Shown here piece by piece: positions 31,761 to 39,459 of a DNA stretch of 47,092 bases (within the stretch, counting starts at the first letter, position 1; each line of letters opens with the position of its first letter). Origin of the DNA: Treponema sp. GTDB taxonomy: Bacteria; Spirochaetota; Spirochaetia; Treponematales; Treponemataceae. Below the pieces are notes generated by a model. It was not told where the DNA came from and made no database searches. It saw only the letters and a program-made list of their open reading frames with translations. The translations under genes and the position numbers were made by a program. The stretch is from NCBI GenBank assembly GCA_024696155.1, contig JAILHD010000113.1, positions 1 through 47,092 on the forward strand, written 5' to 3'.

Positions 31761-34093
31761 CAGTTTTCATCCTCCGAACTGGACTTTTCTTTAAGAATAT
31801 AAATCTTTTCAAACTCAGAAACTGGAATAGGACGGGAAAAATAATATCCCTGGAAAATATCACAGCCCATAATAGTAAGTGCATCGGCCTGGTTTTCAAG
31901 CTCTACACCTTCGGTAATTACAGTCATATTCAAAGCTTTTGCCATAGTAATGATTGCATTAATTACCATAAGGCTCTGCTCATAATTTTCTGTTGAACGC
32001 AAAAATTCCATATCAATTTTTAGAACATCCATTACAAGGTTTCGGAGCGTACTCAAAGAAGAATAACCGCTTCCAAAATCATCCATCTCAATCTTAAAGC
32101 CATACTGCTGAAGCTTTGTAAGTACCTTTTGATGCAACTCCACATTCGACATAAGGATTGTCTCTGTTACTTCAAGATTTAAATTTTTAGGGTTTACCCC
32201 GTATTTTTCTACAAGATGTGTAAGCGACTCATAAATATCAAGATAATAAAAATCCTTGGCAGAAATATTTACAGAAATATAATAATCTTCGTAGCCACTG
32301 TCTTTCCAGTCTTTAAGTTTGCGGACAACCTGCTCCCAGATGTAATAATCAAGACTTGCAATATAGTCAGTTTTTTCCAAAATAGGAACAAAGTTATTAG
32401 GACTTAAAACACCACGCAAAGGCTGATTCCAGCGGACTAAAGCTTCGCCGCCATTTACCAGCTGAGTTTTGGCATTAATCTGCGGCTGAATATAAAATAC
32501 AAATTCGCCGCGCTCAAGTGCGCTGGTAAAATCATTAAGGACAGTTCGTTCAGTAATTAAATCCTGAACCATCGACATATTGTAATAAGAAATAGGTTTT
32601 GCAAAATCTCCTATATTCTTTTCTATGGCCACAAAACCACGGTCGCACATTGCCTGAATATCTTCATCTGGATTTTCTACTTCGTAGACACCAATGTAAA
32701 TTCTGATTCTGTAATGAAAACTTCTGCTAAGATTTGACTGGAATACATCAAAGCGATGAATAATATCTTCTTCATCAAAGTATTCCTTTTTCATCAGCAT
32801 TATAAACTTATCACCGCTTACGCGACCATGAACACAACCTTCGTAATCAATCTGTTCAAAAGTACGGGCTTCTCCAATCAGAATCTCATTTCCAATCTCT
32901 TCACCAAAAACATCATTTACAAGCTTAAAGTTATCAATGTCAGAACAGACAAAAACATAAGGTGTATCAGGATTATTTTTAATAATATCTTCACATTCCT
33001 GCAAAAATGCATCGCGGTTCAAAAGGCCTGTTAAAGAATCATGACTTGCAAGATACTGTTCCTTTTCAAGGTTTGTAATGTATTCAGTTTTATCATCAAG
33101 TTTAATCAAATAGCCAATCTGACGGCCTTTTTTATCTACAAGTTTTGCAAGTTCGCCAGAAAAAATATGAATACCTTCATTAATCAAAAAATTTTCATCT
33201 TCAATAGGAACTTTGCTTACTCCATCAGTAAGTTTTCCCTTCCACTGTAAAAGATAAGATTCAATGAATAAGTTTTTGTTTTCTTCTGACTGCGAGCGGA
33301 ACAAAAGTCGTGCAATATTGTTAGCAAAAAGACAGTTACCTTCCAGATCATAACAGATAACAGCGGTACTTATATTCAGCGCAACCTGTTCCATTAAGAT
33401 TCCAGAAAATTCGGTAGGAACAGTGTTCAAAATATAATAAAGGAAGATATACAAAACAAAAGGATAAACAAGAAGGCTAAAATTAAAAGGCCATCTTAAA
33501 GCAACAAAAAGTCCGTTAAAAATGACTACTGCAGAAAAGATACCTGCAAGTGTATAATATTTTTTCTGAAACAAAAAAGGTATTTTTGCAATTCGAACAA
33601 TGCACAGTACAACAAAATTACATGCCAGAAAGTACGTAAAAAACATGTGCACAAAATAGCGCGAGCGGAACATAAAAATCCAGCAGTAGATTTTTCCGTT
33701 TTCCATAAGAACGGGAATAAGTTCAACAAGTTTTTCAGTAAATGGATTTGTCAGCATGTACAAAGAATCCAGCAATGACAAAACAACAAGTACATTAAAA
33801 TATTTATAATAGATTCTTCGTTTCTGACTGTAATAGGGAAGCAAAAGGATACTTATAGAAAGGAACAAAAGCACCCAGTCCATTGAAAGAAAATATATTG
33901 AAGAATAAATAAGGGCTCTTTTTATGTAGTTTGTGTAACACATCATCAGGTTAGAACTGATGATGATTATTACAGACGTAATAAGAGCCACCATTATCTT
34001 TGTAGCCTTAATTTTTTTATAAAAGATACAAAAATAGAGAAAAAACAGAGAAAGAATTTCTAGAAGTGCAATTGCGGTAAAAATAAGCTTCAT
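31760..34093 (-). CDS. 7TM-PAS-GGDEF-EAL c-di-GMP phosphodiesterase
   Basis: 777 aa, paralog of the next gene with the same plan: TM helices (1-222), PAS-like domain (about 232-335), GGDEF domain with a broken motif SGDKF (426-430), then EAL (about 520-777). The EAL domain has all landmarks: EAL (550-552), SVNIS, LEVTET, DDFGSGYSSL (671-680), KID (692-694), EGVE (728-731) and QGYYFSRP. It is therefore likely an active c-di-GMP hydrolase without cyclase activity. No ribosome site precedes the ATG; TATATT sits 7 nt upstream, and a TGGTATAAT extended -10 a little further up offers a second start about 15 nt before the ATG. Confidence 0.9.
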   Translation of the reverse strand: MKLIFTAIALLEILSLFFLYFCIFYKKIKATKIMVALITSVIIIISSNLMMCYTNYIKRALIYSSIYFLSMDWVLLFLSISILLLPYYSQKRRIYYKYFNVLVVLSLLDSLYMLTNPFTEKLVELIPVLMENGKIYCWIFMFRSRYFVHMFFTYFLACNFVVLCIVRIAKIPFLFQKKYYTLAGIFSAVVIFNGLFVALRWPFNFSLLVYPFVLYIFLYYILNTVPTEFSGILMEQVALNISTAVICYDLEGNCLFANNIARLLFRSQSEENKNLFIESYLLQWKGKLTDGVSKVPIEDENFLINEGIHIFSGELAKLVDKKGRQIGYLIKLDDKTEYITNLEKEQYLASHDSLTGLLNRDAFLQECEDIIKNNPDTPYVFVCSDIDNFKLVNDVFGEEIGNEILIGEARTFEQIDYEGCVHGRVSGDKFIMLMKKEYFDEEDIIHRFDVFQSNLSRSFHYRIRIYIGVYEVENPDEDIQAMCDRGFVAIEKNIGDFAKPISYYNMSMVQDLITERTVLNDFTSALERGEFVFYIQPQINAKTQLVNGGEALVRWNQPLRGVLSPNNFVPILEKTDYIASLDYYIWEQVVRKLKDWKDSGYEDYYISVNISAKDFYYLDIYESLTHLVEKYGVNPKNLNLEVTETILMSNVELHQKVLTKLQQYGFKIEMDDFGSGYSSLSTLRNLVMDVLKIDMEFLRSTENYEQSLMVINAIITMAKALNMTVITEGVELENQADALTIMGCDIFQGYYFSRPIPVSEFEKIYILKEKSSSEDEN

Positions 34094-34106
34094 TTATTCT
34101 AATATA
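34094..34106 (-). promoter_or_regulatory. Possible leaderless-type -10 box of the first EAL gene
   Basis: TATATT (34106-34101), then AGAATAA and the ATG at 34093. Alternative: extended -10 TGGTATAAT near 34115-34123, which would give a short leader still lacking a ribosome site. Confidence 0.35.
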
Positions 34107-34151
34107 ACAAACTTATTATACCACAATTTGCAAAAAAATAAAAATTTTGAT

Positions 34152-34751
34152 TTAGAGCGCTTTTTTTACAGCATCCAGAAGCTCTGAATATTCAGTAAAG
34201 GCTGGGAACTGAGGATACTCTTTAATAATGCTTTCTGTAGAGCGGAAGAGGAATCCTGCTTTAGAAGCCTGAATCATTCCAAGGTCATTAAAACTGTCGC
34301 CACTTGCAATTGTATCAAAACCAATAGACTGAAGAGCCTTTACAGTTGTAAGCTTGCTCTTTTCACAGCGCATTTTATAACCTGTGATTTCGCCGTTTGC
34401 CGCAACTTCAAGACTGTTACAGAAAATTGTTGGGTAACCAAGTTTTGCCATAAGAGGAGCGGCAAACTGCTCAAATGTATCGCTGATAATGATTACCTGG
34501 CAAACCTTTTTAAGTTCATCTAGAAACTCTTTAGCACCAGGAAGAGGATCGATTTTATTAATTGTATCCTGAATTTCTTTTAAGCCAAGCTTGTGCTCTT
34601 TTAAGATTCCAAGACGCCACTTCATAAGCTTATCATAATCAGGTTCATCACGTGTGGTACGACGGAGTTCAGGAATACCAACAGCATCAGCAAAAGCAAT
34701 CCAGATTTCTGGAACCAAAACACCTTCCAAATCAAGACACGTAATTGTCAT
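34152..34751 (-). CDS. thrH: ThrH-type phosphoserine phosphatase / homoserine phosphotransferase
   Basis: 199-aa HAD-superfamily enzyme. The ThrH-specific N-terminus CLDLEGVLVPEIWIAFAD (with DxE in place of DxD), TTRDEPDYDKLM, SDTFEQFAAPLMAKLG, and GDSFNDLGMIQAS are all present. ThrH can move phosphate from phosphoserine to homoserine or water, linking serine and threonine synthesis. Start at 34751 because AGAGG lies 8 nt before it and the family begins MxIxCLDLEG; the longer frame to 34817 has no support. It stands alone, 58 bp from the EAL gene. Confidence 0.92.
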   Translation of the reverse strand: MTITCLDLEGVLVPEIWIAFADAVGIPELRRTTRDEPDYDKLMKWRLGILKEHKLGLKEIQDTINKIDPLPGAKEFLDELKKVCQVIIISDTFEQFAAPLMAKLGYPTIFCNSLEVAANGEITGYKMRCEKSKLTTVKALQSIGFDTIASGDSFNDLGMIQASKAGFLFRSTESIIKEYPQFPAFTEYSELLDAVKKAL

Positions 34752-34801
34752 ATAAAAAACCTCTAAAAACTTAAATAATACTAATAAAATACAGTATTGT
34801 T

Positions 34802-34874
34802 GCAAAGGTTGCAACAAGTACTAAAATTTAAGCAAGAATTGAACAAGTGCTTAACCTGCGCAAAAGCGCAAGTT
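34802..34874 (+). repeat. 73-bp two-stem intergenic repeat, copy R3 (diverged)
   Basis: Starts GCAAAGG and reaches TGCTTAAC exactly 54 nt later, as in R2, but stem 1 is mostly lost. Stem 2, AACCTGCGC with GCGCAAGTT around AAAA (34853-34874), has one mismatch. GTTATTGG follows, the flank shared with R4 and R5. It fills the gap between thrH and pgsA with nothing else recognisable. Confidence 0.65.
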
Positions 34875-34921
34875 ATTGGATGAAATTTTGAAAAGAAAGC
34901 TTGAAAACTTAACAGAGACTA

Positions 34922-35518
34922 TTAGTCTTTTAGAAGTTTTCCAAAGTGGATAAGGTAGTCAATGAAAGAAACATAGCTGCAAACAACACAGATGATAAAG
35001 AGAACAAGAGAAACAAGTTTAAGTGTTCCAAAATAATCTGGCTGAACGTCAAAACGAACTAAAGTTTCCAGGAATAAGGCAAAGAAACCTGATGCAACAT
35101 ACATTACAGTCTTGAATTTTCCACCTTTTCGAGCTGCAATTGCTGTACCTTTTTTAACTGCAACCATGCGGATAAAGTTCATTGTCATTTCGCGGTACAA
35201 AATCAAAATAAAAAGGAACGGCTTCATGTAGCTGAGTTCTGAATTAAAAGAGAACATAAAACAAAGGAATGTTCCCAGATGCACAACTACGTCGGCAAAC
35301 GGATCAAAAAGTTTTCCAAAGTCGCTTACTTCGTTATTACGACGTGCAAAGAATCCATCCAAAAAGTCAGTAAACTCCATAAAACAAAGGAGAGGAATTG
35401 CAATCACAACGGAAGCCTTAGCAAAAAGTCCACCAGTCCAGATTGGAAGAAAATACAAAATAAAAAATACTGGTGATAAAAGGATACGGGTCAAAGTGAA
35501 TTTATTTGAAAGCTTCAT
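34922..35518 (-). CDS. pgsA: CDP-alcohol phosphatidyltransferase, PgsA-like
   Basis: 198-aa membrane enzyme, probably making phosphatidylglycerol phosphate from CDP-diacylglycerol and glycerol-3-phosphate. The CDP-OH-P signature is complete: DG-x2-AR-x8-G-x3-D-x3-D in DFLDGFFARRNNEVSDFGK then LFDPFAD. N-terminal NKFTLTRILLSPVFF is typical of PgsA. Several TM helices follow. Other CDP-alcohol acceptors (inositol, for example) cannot be fully excluded. Start at 35518; no ribosome site, with TATAAT 9 nt upstream. Confidence 0.87.
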   Translation of the reverse strand: MKLSNKFTLTRILLSPVFFILYFLPIWTGGLFAKASVVIAIPLLCFMEFTDFLDGFFARRNNEVSDFGKLFDPFADVVVHLGTFLCFMFSFNSELSYMKPFLFILILYREMTMNFIRMVAVKKGTAIAARKGGKFKTVMYVASGFFALFLETLVRFDVQPDYFGTLKLVSLVLFIICVVCSYVSFIDYLIHFGKLLKD

Positions 35519-35556
35519 AATGGTGTTATTATAAAGCATAACAGCAGAAAAAACAA
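35519..35556 (-). promoter_or_regulatory. Near-leaderless promoter of pgsA
   Basis: TTGTTT, 17 nt, TATAAT (35533-35528), then nine bases and the ATG at 35518; predicted untranslated leader of about 2 nt. Confidence 0.5.
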
Positions 35557-35579
35557 TGTAAGAAGTAAAAATACTCCAC

Positions 35580-35629
35580 GTAGCAGAGTGGATGGCAAAA
35601 CCGCGCGATAACGCGCTACACTCTGCTAC
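35580..35629. repeat. Hairpin repeat, family 2 copy
   Basis: Arms GTAGCAGAGTG (35580-35590) and CACTCTGCTAC (35619-35629) are exact 11-bp inverted repeats around a region that contains the 22-bp core (35599-35620) identical to 21808-21829, with its inner hairpin GCGCG-ATAA-CGCGC. Confidence 0.75.
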
Positions 35630-35646
35630 ATTTTATAAATTCCAAC

Positions 35647-35730
35647 AACTAAAAGTTTGTTACTGACAAACTTTTAATTAAGCAAAGGTACAACTCTTTC
35701 GGAAGTTGAAGTTTTCATTACGACCTTTGC
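35647..35730 (-). repeat. Two-stem intergenic repeat, copy R4 (long stem 2)
   Basis: In reverse orientation. Stem 1 is GCAAAGGT (35730-35723) with ACCTTTGC; the 54-nt head includes CTTCAACTTCCGAA, shared with R5. Stem 2 is longer than in other copies: AAAAGTTTGT and ACAAACTTTT around a 5-nt loop. It begins one base after the stop of the kinase-like gene on the same strand. Confidence 0.75.
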
Positions 35731-35731
35731 A

Positions 35732-36553
35732 TTACTGATATCCCTTAAAATCGTGAATAATACTTACCGCAGATTTTGCATCGTAACCTGGCATTTCGCG
35801 CTTAATAATCTGCAAAGCCTGTTCTACAATTCCAGGGCTGTCCGAAACACCGTGAAGAATTACAGTTTTATCTTCTATAGAAGCGTGAACAAATTCAATA
35901 TTCAGGTGATATTCAAAACTAAGCTTATTTACTATTGTCTGCGCCTTCAAAAGCTCTTCAAGCATTTTATTTCCAGCTTCTTCGCGCTCAGAGGTAATAG
36001 TTTTTTTAACAAAATGTGCAATCTGTTCGGCAGCAGCCTCTTCTGGAATATAGCCTGTGTTCAAAACCATATGGAATAAAGTGCTGTCGCTGTCGTCAAT
36101 ATTAAAGAAACTTCTGTGGAAGCCCGCACGGTTAGCATCACTTTCCTGAATACGCTGTTTTGCCTGCTTTTCGTCCCAGCTGAATTCTGCTCGAAGGCGT
36201 TCTATTCGAGTTTTTTCATCAGCTACAAGACGAACTGCAATATTATTTGGAACTCCCTGCAGAACGGCAAAGGCACCGCGTCCAATAATAATCGCATTCT
36301 TCTGTTGAGCTGCTTCCAGGATTGCATACTGAGCATAATTAAAATATTCATCCCGATTCTTTGCTAAAGACGCAAAAAATCCAGGCTTGCGCTCATCATA
36401 TTTTGGCATCTTTGATTCAGGAAAACCAAGTTCAACAATACGTTTTTCAATATCTTTGCGAGTTACAAATTTGTAATTCAGCAACTTAGCCAACTCTGCT
36501 GCAACTTCGTCACCGTGTGCTGCAACTTGTCTTGAAACTGTAATAACTGCCAT
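35732..36553 (-). CDS. Cytidylate-kinase-like protein with C-terminal BON-like domain
   Basis: 273 aa. Residues 1-200 follow the cytidylate-kinase-like family: ITVSRQ.., FVTRKDIEKRI, IIIGRGAFAVL, VRLVADEKTRIERL and HMVLNTGYIPEEAAAEQI. The nucleotide-binding loop, usually GSGG in this family, reads AAHGD, so ATP binding as a kinase is uncertain. Residues about 210-268 (IVNKLSFEYHLNIEF, VHASIEDKTVILHGVSDSPGIVEQALQII) look like a BON-type domain. AGGAGG precedes the ATG. Role unknown; it may be regulatory. Confidence 0.75.
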   Translation of the reverse strand: MAVITVSRQVAAHGDEVAAELAKLLNYKFVTRKDIEKRIVELGFPESKMPKYDERKPGFFASLAKNRDEYFNYAQYAILEAAQQKNAIIIGRGAFAVLQGVPNNIAVRLVADEKTRIERLRAEFSWDEKQAKQRIQESDANRAGFHRSFFNIDDSDSTLFHMVLNTGYIPEEAAAEQIAHFVKKTITSEREEAGNKMLEELLKAQTIVNKLSFEYHLNIEFVHASIEDKTVILHGVSDSPGIVEQALQIIKREMPGYDAKSAVSIIHDFKGYQ

Positions 36554-36568
36554 GATGTGCCTCCTAAA

Positions 36569-36580
36569 AGAGTTAACTCT
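36569..36580. promoter_or_regulatory. 12-bp perfect palindrome upstream of the kinase-like gene
   Basis: AGAGTTAACTCT, centred between divergent genes (kinase-like, minus; Nudix, plus) and 5 bp from the AGGAGG of the former. It could be an operator; no other copy seen in the window. Confidence 0.35.
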
Positions 36581-36655
36581 GTTTGTTAATTCAATTATTA
36601 TGTTATTATTGAAAAGTTAATTTGTCAAAATTTAATTTATTTGGGGCAAAAATTT

Positions 36656-37216
36656 ATGAAAAATTACTTTACCACTGATGATGAAAAGCTTAAATGGAAA
36701 ACACTGGGCGAAAAACACCTTCTTAAAACCATTGTTTTTGACGTAAATGCCTGCGAAAATGTTTCTTCTACAGGCTTAAAAGGCGAATATTACGTTATGA
36801 AGGCACCAGACTGGGTAATCACAATTCCAGAGAAAGATGGAAAGTTTTTAATGGTAAAACAGTGGCGCCACGGCGAAAAATCTCTTAGTGTAGAGTTTCC
36901 GGGTGGAGTAATTGATGCCGGCGAAGAACCAGAAGCTGCTGCTGCACGCGAACTTTTGGAAGAAACGGGATGTAAAGCAGGAAAACTTATAAAACTTGGA
37001 AAAGTAAATCCCAACCCTGCCCTTTTTACAAACCATTTGCATATCTTTTTAGCCGAAGACTTAGAGCCAACAGGTAAGCAGGATCTTGATGAAGATGAAA
37101 TGATAAACTGTATGGAACTTTCAAAAGAAGAAGTGCTTGAAGGAATGGGAACAGATCAGTTTCCTCATGGTCTTATGGCAACTGCAATGTGCCTTTACTT
37201 AAAGCACAAGGCATAA
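36656..37216 (+). CDS. Nudix hydrolase, ADP-ribose pyrophosphatase-like
   Basis: 186 aa. The Nudix box is complete: G-x5-E-x7-RE-x2-EE-x-G in GGVIDAGEEPEAAAAREL followed by LEETG. The upstream VKQWRHGEKSLSVEFPGG is typical of ADP-ribose/ADP-sugar pyrophosphatases (NudF type). Likely role: breaking down ADP-ribose or nucleotide sugars. The ATG at 36656 is used; a TTG 15 nt earlier is in frame. GGGG 9 nt upstream may serve as a weak ribosome site. Confidence 0.88.
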   Translation: MKNYFTTDDEKLKWKTLGEKHLLKTIVFDVNACENVSSTGLKGEYYVMKAPDWVITIPEKDGKFLMVKQWRHGEKSLSVEFPGGVIDAGEEPEAAAARELLEETGCKAGKLIKLGKVNPNPALFTNHLHIFLAEDLEPTGKQDLDEDEMINCMELSKEEVLEGMGTDQFPHGLMATAMCLYLKHKA

Positions 37217-37220
37217 AAAA

Positions 37221-37248
37221 AATCGGTGGGCTTTCCACCGATTTTTTT
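37221..37248. terminator. Bidirectional terminator between Nudix and LysM genes
   Basis: AATCGGTGG (37221-37229), loop GCTTT, CCACCGATT (37235-37243), then T-run; A-run on the other side. Perfect 9-bp stem shared by two convergent genes. Confidence 0.92.
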
Positions 37249-37252
37249 ATTT

Positions 37253-37948
37253 TTACTGACCACCGTATGGTTCGTATTCCTTTTTAGGATCGTAAGTACC
37301 ACGGCGATATTCACCAGTAAGACTTGGAACATTCATCTTCATACCAGGAAGAATAAGATTTGGATCTTCCGGCTTTGGCATTCCTGATTTATTTGCCTGA
37401 TAAAGGTTTTCCCACAAAAGAGGGTTGTTATAAATATAAGGACGACCAGAAATATTCCAGTAGCAGTCTTTTGTTTCTGCCCATGGGCGAACAATATAAA
37501 CAGCAGGAAGAGGAGTTACTTCGTGAACTCCATCCAAAGATGCAAGTGCAAGTTTTGCATATTCAGTAGCTTTATCGTAATCTTCTGCTTCAAAATATTT
37601 CTTTGCATGTTCAAGATTTTCTTTAGCAGCTGTGTAAGCCATTGGGAATGTATGAGGAGCATCAATCTTTTCTGCCCAGGCAACCTGATTTTCTGCAAGT
37701 TTAATTGCATCTTCTGCCTGACCACGAGCCATCATTGCACGAATATATTCTTTAGAAAGTGCAGCATTTTCTTCTGCTTTTTTTGCATATTCTACAGAAT
37801 CAGCGTACTCACCTGCATCCAGAGCAGCTTCTGCTTTTCTTGTGTACTCATCAGCAAGTTTCTGATAAGTATTGTTTTTAAAACTTCTTGCAGCAAACAA
37901 AGAAGCAACACAAGCTGCAGCAACACACAATGAAACTACTTTTTTCAT
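37253..37948 (-). CDS. Exported protein with C-terminal LysM-like domain
   Basis: 231 aa. A signal peptide (MKKVVSLCVAAACVASLFA) is followed by a helical, repeat-like region of Ala/Glu/Lys (about 30-150) and a LysM-like C-terminal domain (about 165-215, DCYWNISGRPYIYNNPLLW, ENLYQANKS, PNLILPGMKMNVP). LysM domains bind peptidoglycan. GGAGGA precedes the ATG at 37948, which lies 1 bp after the lipoprotein gene's stop, so the two are coupled. The arrangement of lipoprotein then LysM-like protein recalls TmpA/TmpB of Treponema pallidum; that link is from memory of the layout and should be checked. Confidence 0.8.
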   Translation of the reverse strand: MKKVVSLCVAAACVASLFAARSFKNNTYQKLADEYTRKAEAALDAGEYADSVEYAKKAEENAALSKEYIRAMMARGQAEDAIKLAENQVAWAEKIDAPHTFPMAYTAAKENLEHAKKYFEAEDYDKATEYAKLALASLDGVHEVTPLPAVYIVRPWAETKDCYWNISGRPYIYNNPLLWENLYQANKSGMPKPEDPNLILPGMKMNVPSLTGEYRRGTYDPKKEYEPYGGQ

Positions 37949-37949
37949 A

Positions 37950-38990
37950 CTATTCCTCCACTGTCTGGGCAGACTCAACTGCTTCAGGTTCTTCTTTTAC
38001 TTCTACGGCGTTTCCTTTATCATCAATTGCCGCAGGAATATCAATTTCTGCTTCTTCTGCTGCTTTGTAAGTCTCTTCTTCCAAAAGTACAGTTTCTGCT
38101 TCTTCAATTCCTTCAAGTTCTTCTGTATCAAGAATTGGAGCCTTTTCGTCTGCTTCGGCAGCAAGTTCTGCACTTTCTTCTACAGCTTTTTTAGCTTCAT
38201 CAAGTTTCTTCTGTGCAGCTGCACGTTTCTTTGAAACATCCTGATAAAGTGCTGTAAATTTTTCTTTTGCAGACTTGTAATTATTATAAGCCTGTTCTGG
38301 ATTCTGTACAGCATAAAGTTGATCTCCCGACTTGAATAAATCAGCAGCAGCTTTATATTCATCTTTGCGAGAAACTCCAGCTTTTACACTGTCTGCATCT
38401 TTCTTAGCAGCAAAAGCCTGATTACGCTCGTCCATTGCAAGCTTTTTGTATGCAGCAAAACTTACGTTCTTGAATTTTCCATAAGCCTTTTTAGCGTTGT
38501 CTGCAACTGTAGCGTCCCATTTTTTATCTGCAAATGCGGCTTCTACCTGTGAAAGATATTCTACACCAGAGTCATAGTCTTTCTGGTTGTAAGAAGCAAA
38601 ACCATTGTCGTCAATCTTCTGCTTTTCATTCTTAGCCTGAACGTAATTTGTAAGGGCAGCATAGCGGGCAGCAATATCTGCACCACTTGCAGAAATATCG
38701 CCGTCAGAGTTCTTTAGTTCGTTGTAAAGATTATCAATTAATTCAAGAATTTCTGGAGCAGTCTGTTTTGCACCAGCTTCAAGAGCAGCATTTCGGGCTT
38801 CTTCAATTTTAGAAAGTATTGAATCGCGGCTAGATGTATCTTCCTCTGATACAATTTCTTCAGTTTCTGTCTGTTCTTCCTGAACAACAGGTGCTTCTGG
38901 AGTTGTTTCTTCTGGTGCAGGTTTAGATCCACAAGAAGCAAATAAAGCAAAAATTACAGCAGATGCCAGGGTAAAGGCAACTTTTTTCAT
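37950..38990 (-). CDS. Acidic coiled-coil lipoprotein
   Basis: 346 aa. The lipoprotein signal peptide ends in a lipobox, FASC, followed by GSKPAPEET, so it should be lipid-anchored. After an acidic Pro/Glu/Thr linker come long amphipathic helices rich in Ala, Lys and Glu (about 60-280) with SYNQKDYDSGVEYLSQVE and DLFKSGDQLYAVQNPEQAY that look TPR-like, then a very acidic tail. GGAGG precedes the ATG at 38990. Probably TmpA-like and paired with the LysM protein in envelope organisation; low certainty on the name. Confidence 0.78.
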   Translation of the reverse strand: MKKVAFTLASAVIFALFASCGSKPAPEETTPEAPVVQEEQTETEEIVSEEDTSSRDSILSKIEEARNAALEAGAKQTAPEILELIDNLYNELKNSDGDISASGADIAARYAALTNYVQAKNEKQKIDDNGFASYNQKDYDSGVEYLSQVEAAFADKKWDATVADNAKKAYGKFKNVSFAAYKKLAMDERNQAFAAKKDADSVKAGVSRKDEYKAAADLFKSGDQLYAVQNPEQAYNNYKSAKEKFTALYQDVSKKRAAAQKKLDEAKKAVEESAELAAEADEKAPILDTEELEGIEEAETVLLEEETYKAAEEAEIDIPAAIDDKGNAVEVKEEPEAVESAQTVEE

Positions 38991-39048
38991 AATATCCTCC
39001 ATAATTTGATATATTATTTTACAATAAATATTTTGTTATTGCAAATTC

Positions 39049-39122
39049 GGCGACGGTAAAAATGAAATTTTTCAACTTCCGAATAAATTTTACCGTCGCC
39101 TAACTTGCACGGTGTGCAAGTT
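39049..39122 (+). repeat. 73-bp two-stem intergenic repeat, copy R5
   Basis: Stem 1 is the longest of the family: GGCGACGGTAAAA (39049-39061) with TTTTACCGTCGCC (39088-39100). Then TAAC and stem 2 AACTTGCAC (39102-39110) with GTGCAAGTT (39114-39122) around GGT. The core TTCAACTTCCGAA is shared with R4. It lies in the 244-bp gap between the lipoprotein gene and the PC4-like gene, whose remainder is AT-rich with no other clear feature. Confidence 0.82.
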
Positions 39123-39234
39123 TTTGGATTTTTAGAAGTCGCAATATTTTTAAAACCATAATAAATAAATTATAGTTACATTTTATTTTTATGATTGTTA
39201 AAAATATGATAAAATAGTTAAAAGTGAGGATAGT

Positions 39235-39459
39235 ATGGCTGATGATTTTTCTTTTGAGATTGAAAAGAATCTTGGAGTCGTAAGCGAAGGCAAAGGTGGC
39301 TGGAATCTGGAATTGAACCTTGTTTCATGGGGAGGTCGTCCTGCAAAATATGATATTAGAAGCTGGTCTCCAGACCATCAGAAAATGGGCAAAGGTTCAA
39401 CTTTTAGCACAGAAGAATTAAAAGCCTTAAAAGACCTATTAAATAAAATAGATATTTAG
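39235..39459 (+). CDS. PC4/YdbC-type single-strand-binding protein
   Basis: 74 aa. FEIEKNLGVVSEGKGGWNLELNLVSWGGRPAKYDIRSWSPDHQKMGKG matches the small bacterial YdbC/PC4 family, which folds like the C-terminal domain of eukaryotic PC4 and binds single-stranded nucleic acid as a dimer. GAGGAT precedes the ATG. The stop overlaps the stop of convergent holA. Confidence 0.88.
   Translation: MADDFSFEIEKNLGVVSEGKGGWNLELNLVSWGGRPAKYDIRSWSPDHQKMGKGSTFSTEELKALKDLLNKIDI

Noticed and set aside
34802..34874. A small RNA gene between thrH and pgsA
   Set aside because: The hairpin here is accounted for by repeat copy R3; no promoter or terminator bounds it.
36554..36655. A small gene between the kinase-like and Nudix genes
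   Set aside because: No frame with a start and ribosome site; only AT-rich divergent promoter sequence and a palindrome.
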